Positions 20,301 to 29,751 of a stretch of DNA of 64,000 nucleotides are shown here, piece by piece (position 1 is the first letter of the stretch; every line of letters begins with the position of its first letter). The position numbers and the translations under genes are program-made. Under the pieces are notes generated by a model. It saw only the letters and a list, made by a program, of their open reading frames with translations, searched no databases and had not been told where the DNA came from. Source of the DNA: a virus. The stretch spans positions 124,001 to 188,000 of the IMG/VR virus record IMGVR_UViG_3300050120_000361; one strand, 5' to 3'.

Positions 20301-21127
20301 CGCCCAAGCAGCTTATAACCCTATTCGACAGGAACCAGATATGGCACATGCTTAGGGACGTGATGCTTACGGATACGGTCTTCAAGGAGAGCACTTCAAA
20401 GCAGATAATAAACAATCTGGCGCAGCTGCTCGTTTCGCAGCTGCAGGACTCAGCGAACCTTGGCTCGCTTCCGGCAACGGGCGGTTCTGGCTCGCAGGCG
20501 GACAAGTTCATAAACATGACGGTCGTGGGCACGGACGTAAACTTGGCCATATGGAAGACGGGGCCTGCCGGCGCGCTTACGCCGAAGCTGCACGCGCTCA
20601 ACAGGTTCCACGGGCCCTACCTGCCCTACCTGCGCAAGCTCGACAATGAGCTTCAGTTCCAGTCTGAAGTTTCGACAAAGCCGCAGTCATCCATACTCAA
20701 CATATGGGACCCGAACTTCGGAGGCTTGGGCGTGAGCGCCACGGGCCTCTGGGCTGAGGTTGAGGGCAACGTGGTGAGTTCGCTGTTCTGCATGGACAAG
20801 ACGCTCGTTGTCACGGAGGCGTTCGGCACCCAGTTCGATATGCGCCAGCTTCTCGGCACACTGATAACGATAGACGAGGCGATAATAGTGAACGACAACG
20901 CGGCGTATATAAGCAGGATAAACGCGAATGTGGACCAGTACATAGTGTCTTCATACATCGATTGGCTGCTGCTCAACATGTACGGTCTCGGCACGGTAAC
21001 CAATGAATTGGGCCAAAAGGTCGCCTTTACCGTGTCCACCACAAACGCGTATATAATAAACTTCCAACCGGCAAATACATACCAGACAAGGTTTAATATG
21101 CTGGTATTCAACTTCATAAGGAAATAA
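17393..21127 (+). CDS. Very large tail/baseplate structural protein, unknown family
   Basis: A 1244-residue protein, polar and rich in aromatic residues, with no signal peptide, membrane helix or catalytic motif visible. Its N-terminal 150 residues contain W-H-V-P-L-Y-L-G and a beta-rich pattern. A Gly/Ser-rich linker lies near residue 1030. It starts 3 bases after the previous stop and ends 6 bases before the next start, so three giant genes appear to be translated together. A baseplate wedge or tail-surface role is inferred from context only. Confidence 0.65.
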   Translation: MLPNISNELSPNMFEASTGVLNFAPIKISGQYKIVIDINQQLWLDDYNNRRVAVNLGADFLPQAAAFLRTPTVLKDNSNTAYGGYNPAAHKTWHVPLYLGSDGALPTHFVVSQAVNQAITDPSVLQNYSSIISLVDLKQCGVFGILQQIQEQAINDYPVQMDWDGGVATIYGFSIQKAAFVQQAITLLDSQSNQPYYAVLNNMFLNSFKNNGIFFPKFVNIEMEFDYVNDKVHFNNFYGYLTTAKPIQLSDYSQSFVTARVKEYPQRIEWEQQLSGTQQLAQYQLVQGSTTIIALDAQPAQIRILAKRIQAGDVLTVKHPDTSTYFTYTVLPADIRPTLLATLKQLCIKLTTVSNRFLVFTCDVNDVITVSANIDDDLIEGYTVMLPPSMSYEDGRSNFMQITNKDLALSSALDVATALTWSDLIINGIDYVLVTAFSFAGQTIVRLNKQPVITKYTTAQIFSTVTEDLLQLRPLPWFTYNSDLAAVPQYDIGAYCAELTKKFVTDSVQDQELKDASTAAITDFLAENTAIDVTPYVSMDGNGNFNSEDHVTYDATPNDNGVLLMSFNTPGSTSFVTPNTFNMDMQFWDKNGNPDPKLLKLDPLRFHWFLIKGEAPAYVSQDVRRFRYFTDAPAIGSRLIANGALYSGEAYCETVFLGVRYQLPQKYSGYLFSVYLDPNDDTHQSVAYNFEIDDANRLLRLRIAKYLDFSDLMRGSDSGNTAFLDVGALYSVKESYNTKSTNIAGFQPGGLMLGDKTIQTVFNSTLTTDMKIQDTDGTWYICLKRSSAVVTQPLDEMFLPAGNGKFSIFSKVTVDGTVYEYMSVDFTIVGIHQIAPNYLWCRDLQVQFFDTPSIFINQWSLDPVEIFPVDKSTILSSVPVSGNVYGDDNIIATILVDGSNQQFRLLNHDKVFSFIEDWFELSRVITYALDTAIPGQLVDTDFYFPGGLYNGWTLDQIKAQFLESSFDSMTPKQLITLFDRNQIWHMLRDVMLTDTVFKESTSKQIINNLAQLLVSQLQDSANLGSLPATGGSGSQADKFINMTVVGTDVNLAIWKTGPAGALTPKLHALNRFHGPYLPYLRKLDNELQFQSEVSTKPQSSILNIWDPNFGGLGVSATGLWAEVEGNVVSSLFCMDKTLVVTEAFGTQFDMRQLLGTLITIDEAIIVNDNAAYISRINANVDQYIVSSYIDWLLLNMYGLGTVTNELGQKVAFTVSTTNAYIINFQPANTYQTRFNMLVFNFIRK

Positions 21128-21133
21128 CAGGAA

Positions 21134-24100
21134 ATGGGACAGAACATAGACACTCTCAAAAAGATAACGTACACCACAATGGACACGTTCCTCGAGGACC
21201 TTAACAGGAACTTCGCGGTAATACAGAATTCCCCATTGTATAAGGGCGTTCCCGGACAGGGTGGTCCAGAAGGCGACGACGGTACCGCCGGCACGCGCGG
21301 CTCTTCCTTCATTTTCGTTTCACTTCAGTCCTTCCAGGCGATATTCCCGAATGAGCTGCAGGCCGGAAGCGACATATCGCTGATATACCTGAACTCAAAG
21401 CTCGGAACGTTTGAGAACCAGCAGCTGCTGATGCAGGCCCTCGGGGTTACGCAGCTCGTGGACAAGGACATCGTGGTGCTGACTAACACCGAGATGCTCT
21501 CGTACTCTTACGGGGCAAACACGTTTTCGGACACTGGAATAGCCTTCAACCAGCAGACTTCCCTGGCGGCATCTATAGAGCAGGAGATTGAGACGTATGT
21601 GGCTTACTACGTGCAGAACAGTTCGGTAATCAACAGCATAAAGAACATATTCTCCGATTTCCAGTCGCTTGGCAAGAACTACCCGGACACCAACAACACA
21701 TTCACCACCACATCCATAACGGGCTCAACGGTGTACTCGCCGTACATACCCGGGTACAACAGCCAGATAGGCGTTCCGATAACTAACCACAAGTACTTCG
21801 GCTTCCAGGACAATGAGTTCCCTGTCAACAATGCAGGCACTACTGTCTTCGGCTCGATAAAGCAGTACTACAACATGCTGATGGCAACCGTCTCAACGGA
21901 CGGCAACAACACGCTGAACTCGGCATACGCTCCCGGCGTCAACAACATACCATCCGCCATATTCCTGCAGGACACCTACAACAACGGGCTGCTGGTCGGC
22001 TACAAGGGAAAGGCGAACCTGCGGAACTTCGGCTCCATATACAAGAATGAGGTAGACGAGTTCGTGATACAGTCGGACGCCGGCTCGCAGGACTCCGAGT
22101 ACAGCAAGCTCCTGCTGCACGCAACCTACATGAAGTACGCCAAGATCGTGTATTTCATGAACGACCTGCAGGTTAGCAGGGACCTGACGGTTGGGGGCGA
22201 CCTGGACACCAAGGCGGTAAACACCGGAAAGTACACTGCTGGCGCCAGTTCCGGCAACAGCTTCAACAGCGGGGTTTCCGAATTCGGCGTACAGGAGAGC
22301 GGCTCGGTGAACAAGTCCGTAGCTACAACCGAGCAATGGCCCAACTACCCGAGCGCCGTCCTCGTGGCGGACAGCGTTGGCAACATACTGAAGAGCTACG
22401 GCATTGAGACAGCCGCTGAGAATGGGGCTGACCTCGTGGACCTGGCGCCAATAACCGTAATACCGAACAGCTCGCACAGCATACTGACTTCGAACTATTT
22501 CTCGTTCCTTGCCCAGAAGATAAACGCCGTTACGACCTACGCCGCAAACAACTACTGGCGCAAGAACCAGTTCAATACCGGTGAAATATCGGACATTACG
22601 ACATCGGATTCGCTGAACACCACCGGCAATACCAACCTCAGCGCGATGCTCACGCTCGTAAAGAATACGGGAATAGCTACGCTTACGGCCAACCAGTTCA
22701 TTGACAATTCAGTGGCGAAGAAGTACGGCTTCTTCAAGGGAAACGTGTTCGTTACGGACGCTAACGGCAACCTGTCGCAGTCATACTTTTTGGACACCAT
22801 CTACCCGCCAGACAGCGAGATAACCTCACCCGCCGACCTGCCGATATACTCCACGTCATCGCAGACGCTTATATCCACGTACCATTACGCGCACCTCGCG
22901 CAGAAGATAAACGCCAACAACAGCAATTTGGCCGCCAACTACTGGTCCAAGGCTCAGTTCAGCACCTTCGCGATACCCAACCTGGCTCTCAGCGGCGACC
23001 TTTCCGCAAGGGGCAGCGTGGACTTCTCGCCGAACGGTGGCTCAAGCGTTTTCCACATAGACAATACCGCTGGCTCGATGACAATCGGCTCGACCACCTC
23101 ACAGGTAGTTGTGCAGACGAACTCGTTAAAGCTGCAGCAGTTTCCAAGCAATGTGATAGTCACCGACGGTGCGGGAAACGTGGTGAACACCTACTCCATT
23201 GAGACCAACCAGTTCGCTTCGGGGGACCAGGCCGACGCCAACCCAATAACGGTGAACGTCACATCGGGCAGCAAGATACCCACTTCGGCCAATGTCGGAT
23301 GGCTCGCCACAAAGCTCAACAATTTCATGGCGTGGGTTCAGGCCAATTACTGGAACAGGACCCAATTGTCCAATGGCTCCGTAAGCGACATAAGGGCGAC
23401 CAACTCAATAAAATCCGACAACATACTCCAGGCGGGCAACTCCTCGGACACTACGTTTTCCGCTAACGGTTCTACGGCCGTTCTTGGCAAGTCAAACGGC
23501 TCTACCACGATACGCGGCTCGGTCATAAACTTCGCCAACCAGCCTTCAATAGTTCTGACAACAGACGCGTCAGGCAACCTCACGGGAAGCTACACCATTG
23601 AAACCGCAAAGCCTGTGTACACTTCTCAGTCGGACATTACCAACAACTACTGGGCCACAGGAGCGAGCGCATTCGACACGGTTGCCTCATCTGCTGGCGG
23701 CGTTGTAACATCGGATATGTTCCTGTTCATAATGCGGAACTTCAACTCCGTAAGGCAGCTCCTGTTCAACAGGCCGACCTATGCGGAGCTGAACAGCGTG
23801 CTGCCATCTGGTTCGATAATCATGTGGACTAACAAGACCGGCTCGGTTCCATCCAACTTCACCATATGCGACGGCAGGGCCCTCGGCGGAAGCGGCGGCC
23901 TGATATTCACCGACAACCTGATAGACAAGTTCATTAAGGGCTCTCTTACCCCTGCGGTCGATGGCGGAAACGCGGGCCACCAACAGGTCCTTGTAACAGC
24001 CAACCTTGCGGCACACGGGCACAATGTGACAGTGGATGCGGGCGGCCTGCACACCCACAACGTAGAAGTAGGAGGAGGCCACACGCACACCCTGGCTCTT

Positions 24101-24325
24101 ACGAGATCGCCGTACCACACATACGGTTCAGGGTCTGACACGCCATACATATCTGGTCCTGGTGCTCAAGACATTCTTGGAACAAGCAACCAGGGAAGTC
24201 ACAGCCACGTCATAGACTATGACGGAACCCATTCGCACACGGCCACAGCCGACGCCGCGGGAAGCGGCACAGCTTTCAGCGTGGAGCCACAGAGCTACAC
24301 CGCCATATTCATCATGAAGAACTAA
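21134..24325 (+). CDS. Tail fibre with collar domain and His-rich receptor-binding tip
   Basis: A 1063-residue fibre. Residues 38-56 form seven collagen-like G-x-y triplets. The middle repeats a unit with L-A-x-K-I/L-N, N-Y-W-x-K/R-x-Q-F/L and D-x-x-G-N-x-x-x-S/T-Y three to four times. The C-terminal 190 residues look like a phage collar domain (I-C-D-G-R motif) with five H-x-H pairs (H-G-H, H-T-H twice, H-S-H twice). In the T4 gp37 tip, H-x-H pairs bind iron and form a needle trimer, so a similar metal-binding receptor tip is inferred. The next gene begins one base after the stop. Confidence 0.85.
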   Translation: MGQNIDTLKKITYTTMDTFLEDLNRNFAVIQNSPLYKGVPGQGGPEGDDGTAGTRGSSFIFVSLQSFQAIFPNELQAGSDISLIYLNSKLGTFENQQLLMQALGVTQLVDKDIVVLTNTEMLSYSYGANTFSDTGIAFNQQTSLAASIEQEIETYVAYYVQNSSVINSIKNIFSDFQSLGKNYPDTNNTFTTTSITGSTVYSPYIPGYNSQIGVPITNHKYFGFQDNEFPVNNAGTTVFGSIKQYYNMLMATVSTDGNNTLNSAYAPGVNNIPSAIFLQDTYNNGLLVGYKGKANLRNFGSIYKNEVDEFVIQSDAGSQDSEYSKLLLHATYMKYAKIVYFMNDLQVSRDLTVGGDLDTKAVNTGKYTAGASSGNSFNSGVSEFGVQESGSVNKSVATTEQWPNYPSAVLVADSVGNILKSYGIETAAENGADLVDLAPITVIPNSSHSILTSNYFSFLAQKINAVTTYAANNYWRKNQFNTGEISDITTSDSLNTTGNTNLSAMLTLVKNTGIATLTANQFIDNSVAKKYGFFKGNVFVTDANGNLSQSYFLDTIYPPDSEITSPADLPIYSTSSQTLISTYHYAHLAQKINANNSNLAANYWSKAQFSTFAIPNLALSGDLSARGSVDFSPNGGSSVFHIDNTAGSMTIGSTTSQVVVQTNSLKLQQFPSNVIVTDGAGNVVNTYSIETNQFASGDQADANPITVNVTSGSKIPTSANVGWLATKLNNFMAWVQANYWNRTQLSNGSVSDIRATNSIKSDNILQAGNSSDTTFSANGSTAVLGKSNGSTTIRGSVINFANQPSIVLTTDASGNLTGSYTIETAKPVYTSQSDITNNYWATGASAFDTVASSAGGVVTSDMFLFIMRNFNSVRQLLFNRPTYAELNSVLPSGSIIMWTNKTGSVPSNFTICDGRALGGSGGLIFTDNLIDKFIKGSLTPAVDGGNAGHQQVLVTANLAAHGHNVTVDAGGLHTHNVEVGGGHTHTLALTRSPYHTYGSGSDTPYISGPGAQDILGTSNQGSHSHVIDYDGTHSHTATADAAGSGTAFSVEPQSYTAIFIMKN

Positions 24326-24326
24326 T

Positions 24327-26111
24327 ATGTCAGAAAGCCAGGACATAGGGATATTTGAGGACGGCAACGACGGCTTCGCGAGCTATCAGGGAATGATTTT
24401 CTGGGAGAACGCGGTGCTGTACGTGGTCCAAAAATTCACCAAATTCGACATTGACAAGCTTTCGCTTGCGGTAGACCAGCAGGACCTTTTCGACATAAAG
24501 GCTGCCTACTCCTACGACAACAGGAACTGGAGCGAGCCGAAGCCGCTTGATGATTGGCAGGCAGAGAACGAGTACCTGCAGGCCAATGCTGAGTATCCGG
24601 ACCTGCAGTACGTTTGGATAAGCCTCTGGTTCATGAAGCGCGAGCCAAGCGACAGGGTTACGGACACGCTCTACATCAGGCAGAACACCGACAAGAACCT
24701 TTACATCTGCAGGGTTGCGGAAATATCATACAACGGTTCGTCTTTGGACTTCAACGACGAGGACGTGATACACGTGCGGCCGTTCCACAACGTAATAGAC
24801 AGGTACCCCAAATGGAACTTCTACGACAACCAGCAGGTGAACATACGCAGGTGGAAGGACATGTGCAGGTCCACGTTGTACAGTCATGGGCACGTTGCCG
24901 TTTGGTTTAAGACGCTGCCGGTTGAGTCCGCCACGCAAAACACCTTCGCTAACCATGTGATGAGGAACGTGGTTTCTATTAAGAAGCTGTTGGTGATTTC
25001 ACCGAACAACGAGATACCTTCAGAGAAGCAGGTCTACACCGAGTGGGACATGCCTCTGATGGACGATTTCGTTATCCACGTGGTTGACGAGCTCTTCAAG
25101 AACGCGTTCGGAGAGGACACGGTTCCCCTCCAGAAGGACTACCTGTACATACCAATGCTTGACAGGCTTTTCAAGGTGAGCAATGTGCAGCCCTCAGACA
25201 AGCGCTTCATGGGCAAGGTCGGTTGGTGGGAGTGTTACCTAGCAAAATACGAGGAGGACGCCACTGTGGGCATGAAGCCCGGTCTCCGTGAGGAAATGGA
25301 GCAATTCGATGGTATGGACGAAGCTCTTGAAGGCTTCAACGTCATTGAGGAGCTTGAGGACATGCGGGAAGATGCGGTGCTTGACGCCGAAAAGATCTCA
25401 CACCTAACGGCTGATGAGAAGAAGGCCGTCAACCAGAACTATTCTAACAAGCTAGTGGACAGCACCAATTTCGTTGACCTGAAGGACACTGAGAGCCAGC
25501 GCTCCCTTTACTCGAAGCGTCTCGACATAATTTCAGTAAACCCCGACGGCAATTCGCTCTTTCCGGTGACAATGTACAACTGCGCCGCGATAGGCTCAAG
25601 GGAGGTTGCGCTGACATACGACCTGAAGGACTACACGGCCACGAGCGGCAACAGGCTGACTGTCGGCGGGACTCTTTCATTCTCTTTTGATTTCGTTCTG
25701 CAGTCCAAATTCAACGGTGAACTGTTCGACCTGTCTCCCGCAATGACGCTCGTAATGTCGAGAGCGTGCAAGCTGTCCATAGTGCTAAACTCCACGCAGG
25801 TTACCCAAAAGGCGGACTATGCCTTCGTTGCCGGCGAGTACTACAAGATTGAACTGGATTGGACCAAGTCAATAAACCAACTGGCTCTCAGGATATTTCT
25901 GCTGGCTGACGGGGCAAAAACCATAGCCTATCAGAACATATACATAGTGAATGGCGGACTCAATACCGACCCATTCGGCTCAACACCGCAGCAGCTGATA
26001 ATGTACGGCGGAAACTGGCTGTGCGGGCAGACAAAACTCGACATCGACGAAAAATCGATAATAGCCGACGCGGTTAACCCGATACTTGTTCTGAACAAGT
26101 TCGGCCTATAA
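24327..26111 (+). CDS. Baseplate/tail structural protein with lectin-like C-terminus
   Basis: A 594-residue protein. Residues 1-310 are mixed alpha/beta and aromatic-rich and include D-Y-L-Y-I-P-M-L-D-R and G-K-V-G-W-W-E-C-Y. This resembles baseplate proteins of T4-like phages, but I cannot name one. An acidic helical linker (about 315-375) leads to a beta-sandwich-like C-terminal domain (about 390-594) that looks like a concanavalin/LamG fold. Its placement right after the His-tipped fibre suggests it anchors or accompanies that fibre. Confidence 0.6.
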   Translation: MSESQDIGIFEDGNDGFASYQGMIFWENAVLYVVQKFTKFDIDKLSLAVDQQDLFDIKAAYSYDNRNWSEPKPLDDWQAENEYLQANAEYPDLQYVWISLWFMKREPSDRVTDTLYIRQNTDKNLYICRVAEISYNGSSLDFNDEDVIHVRPFHNVIDRYPKWNFYDNQQVNIRRWKDMCRSTLYSHGHVAVWFKTLPVESATQNTFANHVMRNVVSIKKLLVISPNNEIPSEKQVYTEWDMPLMDDFVIHVVDELFKNAFGEDTVPLQKDYLYIPMLDRLFKVSNVQPSDKRFMGKVGWWECYLAKYEEDATVGMKPGLREEMEQFDGMDEALEGFNVIEELEDMREDAVLDAEKISHLTADEKKAVNQNYSNKLVDSTNFVDLKDTESQRSLYSKRLDIISVNPDGNSLFPVTMYNCAAIGSREVALTYDLKDYTATSGNRLTVGGTLSFSFDFVLQSKFNGELFDLSPAMTLVMSRACKLSIVLNSTQVTQKADYAFVAGEYYKIELDWTKSINQLALRIFLLADGAKTIAYQNIYIVNGGLNTDPFGSTPQQLIMYGGNWLCGQTKLDIDEKSIIADAVNPILVLNKFGL

Positions 26112-26137
26112 CAAATACCATAACAGGATAACAAAGG

Positions 26138-26896
26138 ATGGAAAACAGCGAAGAAACATACCATCAGTATGAAGAAGAGGTAAACAGATACGCTCAGGAA
26201 AACCCCGAACCGGACGATGATTTGGATGACTTCGAGCAGATGGAGGACCCGGGAACGGACTACTTTGCTTCGATAGACGAGCTGCCCACGGACGATGATG
26301 TCCTGAAGCTTACGGAATACGACGGCAATCTGGGCCTTCAGCCCACTAACGGCGTTGTTGCCGAGTACCGCGACATCGACATAGAGAAGGTCGACAAGAA
26401 GCACGAGATACAGGCGAAAAACTTCGTAACGCGAGTGACGAAGTTCATAATCGACTTCAAGGACGTAGAGCTTTCGGACAAGCACCAGCTGTACATCAAG
26501 GATGTGGCCAAGTTCCAGTTGGAGAACCTTGTCGACATGATGTCGCTGGTATCGGTCAATAAGGAAATGCTGGCCAACATAGTGCGCAGAGTCAACAGCA
26601 CACAGGCCGAGGACTACGCAATGATTGGCACATACAACAACCTTGTGACGCTTCACCTCAAATTGATGAAGGAGCTCCAGAACAGCTACAAGTCGCTTCC
26701 GAGCGTGCTCAAGAAAATGCGCACAGAGGTGCTTTGTAACCAGGAACTCGGTGACGCCACAGGACCGGAGCCCGGAGACGAGAAGGAGCCCATCACCGAG
26801 CAGTACGGAAGCCTGCAGTTCAACAACACTAAGCATCTGCTCAAGACATTGCGGGCGAAAAACGACGAGAAAACCGCCAATGCGCCTCAGCAATAG
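26138..26896 (+). CDS. Acidic helical protein, function unknown
   Basis: A 252-residue protein with a very acidic N-terminus (about residues 1-60, many Glu and Asp), then a largely helical body and a polar C-terminus. No motif is recognised. It lies between the baseplate gene and the tail sheath, so it may be a tail-assembly or sheath-associated protein. The gap to the sheath gene is 51 bases and AT-rich. Confidence 0.5.
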   Translation: MENSEETYHQYEEEVNRYAQENPEPDDDLDDFEQMEDPGTDYFASIDELPTDDDVLKLTEYDGNLGLQPTNGVVAEYRDIDIEKVDKKHEIQAKNFVTRVTKFIIDFKDVELSDKHQLYIKDVAKFQLENLVDMMSLVSVNKEMLANIVRRVNSTQAEDYAMIGTYNNLVTLHLKLMKELQNSYKSLPSVLKKMRTEVLCNQELGDATGPEPGDEKEPITEQYGSLQFNNTKHLLKTLRAKNDEKTANAPQQ

Positions 26897-26947
26897 ATAA
26901 AACAATAATAGTAAAAATATTCATAAACAAAAATAAAGCAAAAAATC

Positions 26948-29668
26948 ATGGACCCAAGGTTATTAGCAATTGCAGCCAAAGCTGCAGGAACTTACTTTAT
27001 CGTGACGGACAATTCGCTTGTTCAAACGACTGCAGTACCGCCTAACCTACGGATAATTTTTGTGAATGTACCGGCCGGTCCTGTTAATACGGTGGTGGTA
27101 TTTCAGCAAGGAGACACCGCAGGCCTGGCCTCAATATTCGGAACCGCTTCCCGCACGCAGGAGAAGAAGGGCAACTACTCACTTAGGACGTGCAACGACG
27201 CGCTTGTCGGCGGACCGATAGGAGTGATAAACCTGCGCGTCTTCGCTTCAGAAGACCTTGTGGGAGTCGCCGGCATATCACCTAACAGCACCTTTTTGGA
27301 GGACAAGACCACGGCTTACGCCAACGTCTTCAACACCAATGGCTTCTGGACGGCCCAGGCCAAAAACATAGCTCCGCTGATGTCCCGCGCCAACTACCTG
27401 AACTTCGCAAACGTCGGAGCTTCGAACGTCAGCATATTCGTCACCTCGGCAATACCGGCCAACTACCAGTCGCTTACCAGCCAGTACGGCAACACGCTTA
27501 CGGCTATGAGCCTGAGCGTTGACGACTATCCTGGTTTGGACATGGGCATCAAGCTGGCCGACACATTCGTTGACGTTTACGTTTTCGCGAACACTTTCGA
27601 CCCGCAGACGGTTTCAACCAACCGCTACTACGGCCAGCTGTTCAACAGCGACGGGAGCATCAACTACGAGAACCTCCCTGCCCTTTCGCTCATACCTGAG
27701 TCCGGCTTCATACGCACAATCACTGGCTCACTGCTGCCAAACCTCCTGAGCGAAAGCGCGGCCGATTTGTCAATAGACACGCTGATGAACACGCTGTACC
27801 CTCAAACGGGCGTGATAGCGCACATCAATGATGATTTGCTGGAAACCGATTTGACCGAGCCGCCCGTGCTCAACGTTAACGCCACGGACGTGTACAACGC
27901 CGACGGCACGCTTAACCAGCTCACAGGTTCGAGCATCAGCATACTGTCGCACATGTTCAAGGAAATCGACGGAATGCCTACGGTTGACCTGGATGAGGTT
28001 CACGACGCTGACGTTGTGGGCATGAACACCCACCTGTTGCTTTCGGTTACTGGCACTATCTTCCAGGACGGCCAGGAAAACGGGAACAAGATACTCTCAA
28101 TCTACGAGCAGGGCACGCGCATTGGCGACGAGATCGTTTTCGAGGATTTGGACACCGAGGACACCAAAACGGTTGTCGTTACTGGCCTTTCCATCATTGA
28201 GCAGAACGTCGCTACGGACCCAATAACGCTTGCGGCCCTTGCCAAGACCGTACTCACTATACCACAGCCCACAGACACCATTTCAGTTGTGTTGGATTGG
28301 ACGGCGGTTACGCACGCGGACACTTACAGCGTGTACCGCAAGAAATCTACCGACTCGGCTTGGGTACTCCTGCAGGGCGCGATTTCAGCGCTTACCTACA
28401 CTGACACGACTGTTCAGCCTTCATTCACATACCAATACTACGTGTTGGCAGTGAACGCCGCGGCGGCCTACGTGTCCAGCATATCAATAGCCAAGCAGAT
28501 AACCACCATTGCGGTTAACGGCGACCCAACCACAATTGGCGCTTCAACTGCGTCCAACAACCAACCGGCCGACCTTCCAACAACAATAGCTGGAACAAAG
28601 ACCTATTCGGTTGCCCTGCTTACCTGCTCTGGACCGGTTAACGCCGCGTCATACACCCGCAAGAAGCCATTCAAGACAATCGCCGGCATAGCCACCATGC
28701 CTTTCGGTCTTGTCGCTTACACGCCGCGTACGGCCCAATTCACCGACGGCACCTCGGCCACCCAGTCCGCGATACTCGACGTGATGAACACGCCGGGACT
28801 CGTTAAGGGCATAGCCGCTCTCGGCACGGCGCGCTACGTAGTGGACGCTTTCAAGTCCTTCGTTGAAGGGAGCTACAAGTACCAGTACGGCCAGTTGGCG
28901 TACACGCTCGACGCTAAGAACACTTTCGTCCGTAACATCATCAACGAGCCGTTCCTGCAGGACCTGCAGAAGTCCACCAACCCGCTGTTCTCGCAAGGGC
29001 CTGGCTTCCCATTCGACCCAAGCTACCTCGCGCAGGGCGGCAATCCGGACTTCTCCACAGTCCTGCTCTCCAAGTTCGGACAAGGCTCTGAGATGAGCTT
29101 CTTCTTCGGCTCCGGTAACGTTGACGCTAAGGGCAATGTGTCTCCGGTTGCGGGAATAGTGTCAAACGTGTTCATTAACAAGCAGTTCCCTTACGACGTT
29201 GCTGCCAATGCGAGCGGCTACCTGACAGGCATAACAGGCCTTGAGGACAGCCCCAACGGTTCCGACGACCGCCTGCCATATGAGCAGTTCCTCTGGAACC
29301 CGATAATAGCGCAGAAGGGAAGCTTCACGATATACGGCAACTTTACCGGCCAGAAAATCAACACCTCCCTTCAGGCCATACACAACTCTGAGCTGCTCGC
29401 CTACGTTAAGGGCACCCTGCTAGCGATGACCATTGACGACCCGTTCAAGAAGGGCCTGTACAACGAGTACCTCGCAACGCAGACCGAGGTCAACACTTTC
29501 ATCCAGAGCCTCGTGCTCGCGGGCGCGATACAGCCGAACCCTATCGTGATATGCGACGCCACCAACAACACCGTTGACGTGTCAAAGGCTAAAATCAAGC
29601 TGATACACGTAGAGTACACCGGCGTTGACTGCCTTGACAAGACTGTGTTTGATTTGAACCTGGACTAA
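26948..29668 (+). CDS. Tail sheath protein (gp18-like)
   Basis: A 906-residue contractile sheath subunit. The C-terminal 100 residues have the sheath signature: a helix with D-D-P-F-K-K-G-L-Y-N-E-Y-L, then a strand-rich end with I-K-L-I-H-V-E-Y-T. The N-terminal region (V-N-T-V-V-V-F-Q-Q-G-D) fits the sheath arm. T4 gp18 has about 660 residues; the extra length includes a fibronectin-III-like domain at about 437-525 (V-L-D-W-T, T-Y-S-V-Y-R and Y-Y-V-L-A-V-N). The leader is AT-rich with no Shine-Dalgarno sequence. A hairpin follows the stop and the tube gene is two genes downstream. Confidence 0.85.
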   Translation: MDPRLLAIAAKAAGTYFIVTDNSLVQTTAVPPNLRIIFVNVPAGPVNTVVVFQQGDTAGLASIFGTASRTQEKKGNYSLRTCNDALVGGPIGVINLRVFASEDLVGVAGISPNSTFLEDKTTAYANVFNTNGFWTAQAKNIAPLMSRANYLNFANVGASNVSIFVTSAIPANYQSLTSQYGNTLTAMSLSVDDYPGLDMGIKLADTFVDVYVFANTFDPQTVSTNRYYGQLFNSDGSINYENLPALSLIPESGFIRTITGSLLPNLLSESAADLSIDTLMNTLYPQTGVIAHINDDLLETDLTEPPVLNVNATDVYNADGTLNQLTGSSISILSHMFKEIDGMPTVDLDEVHDADVVGMNTHLLLSVTGTIFQDGQENGNKILSIYEQGTRIGDEIVFEDLDTEDTKTVVVTGLSIIEQNVATDPITLAALAKTVLTIPQPTDTISVVLDWTAVTHADTYSVYRKKSTDSAWVLLQGAISALTYTDTTVQPSFTYQYYVLAVNAAAAYVSSISIAKQITTIAVNGDPTTIGASTASNNQPADLPTTIAGTKTYSVALLTCSGPVNAASYTRKKPFKTIAGIATMPFGLVAYTPRTAQFTDGTSATQSAILDVMNTPGLVKGIAALGTARYVVDAFKSFVEGSYKYQYGQLAYTLDAKNTFVRNIINEPFLQDLQKSTNPLFSQGPGFPFDPSYLAQGGNPDFSTVLLSKFGQGSEMSFFFGSGNVDAKGNVSPVAGIVSNVFINKQFPYDVAANASGYLTGITGLEDSPNGSDDRLPYEQFLWNPIIAQKGSFTIYGNFTGQKINTSLQAIHNSELLAYVKGTLLAMTIDDPFKKGLYNEYLATQTEVNTFIQSLVLAGAIQPNPIVICDATNNTVDVSKAKIKLIHVEYTGVDCLDKTVFDLNLD

Positions 29669-29693
29669 CCGGGCGGACAAGGAAACAAAAAAC

Positions 29694-29722
29694 AGGGAAA
29701 ACGGCGAAAATCCGTTTTCCCT
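29694..29722. terminator. Strong hairpin after the sheath gene
   Basis: An 11-bp perfect stem (AGGGAAAACGG with CCGTTTTCCCT) and a 7-base loop. On the + strand no T-run follows directly. On the - strand a T-rich run does. It could terminate, attenuate, or protect the 3' end of the sheath message. Confidence 0.65.
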
Positions 29723-29729
29723 AAATAAC
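29722..29729 (+). promoter_or_regulatory. Candidate late promoter (TAAATAAC)
   Basis: A TAAATA motif lies directly after the hairpin and about 22 bases before the start at 29752. The hairpin-then-motif arrangement matches the one at 14138-14179. Confidence 0.35.
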
Positions 29730-29751
29730 TTACTTATAAAACAAATAGGAT

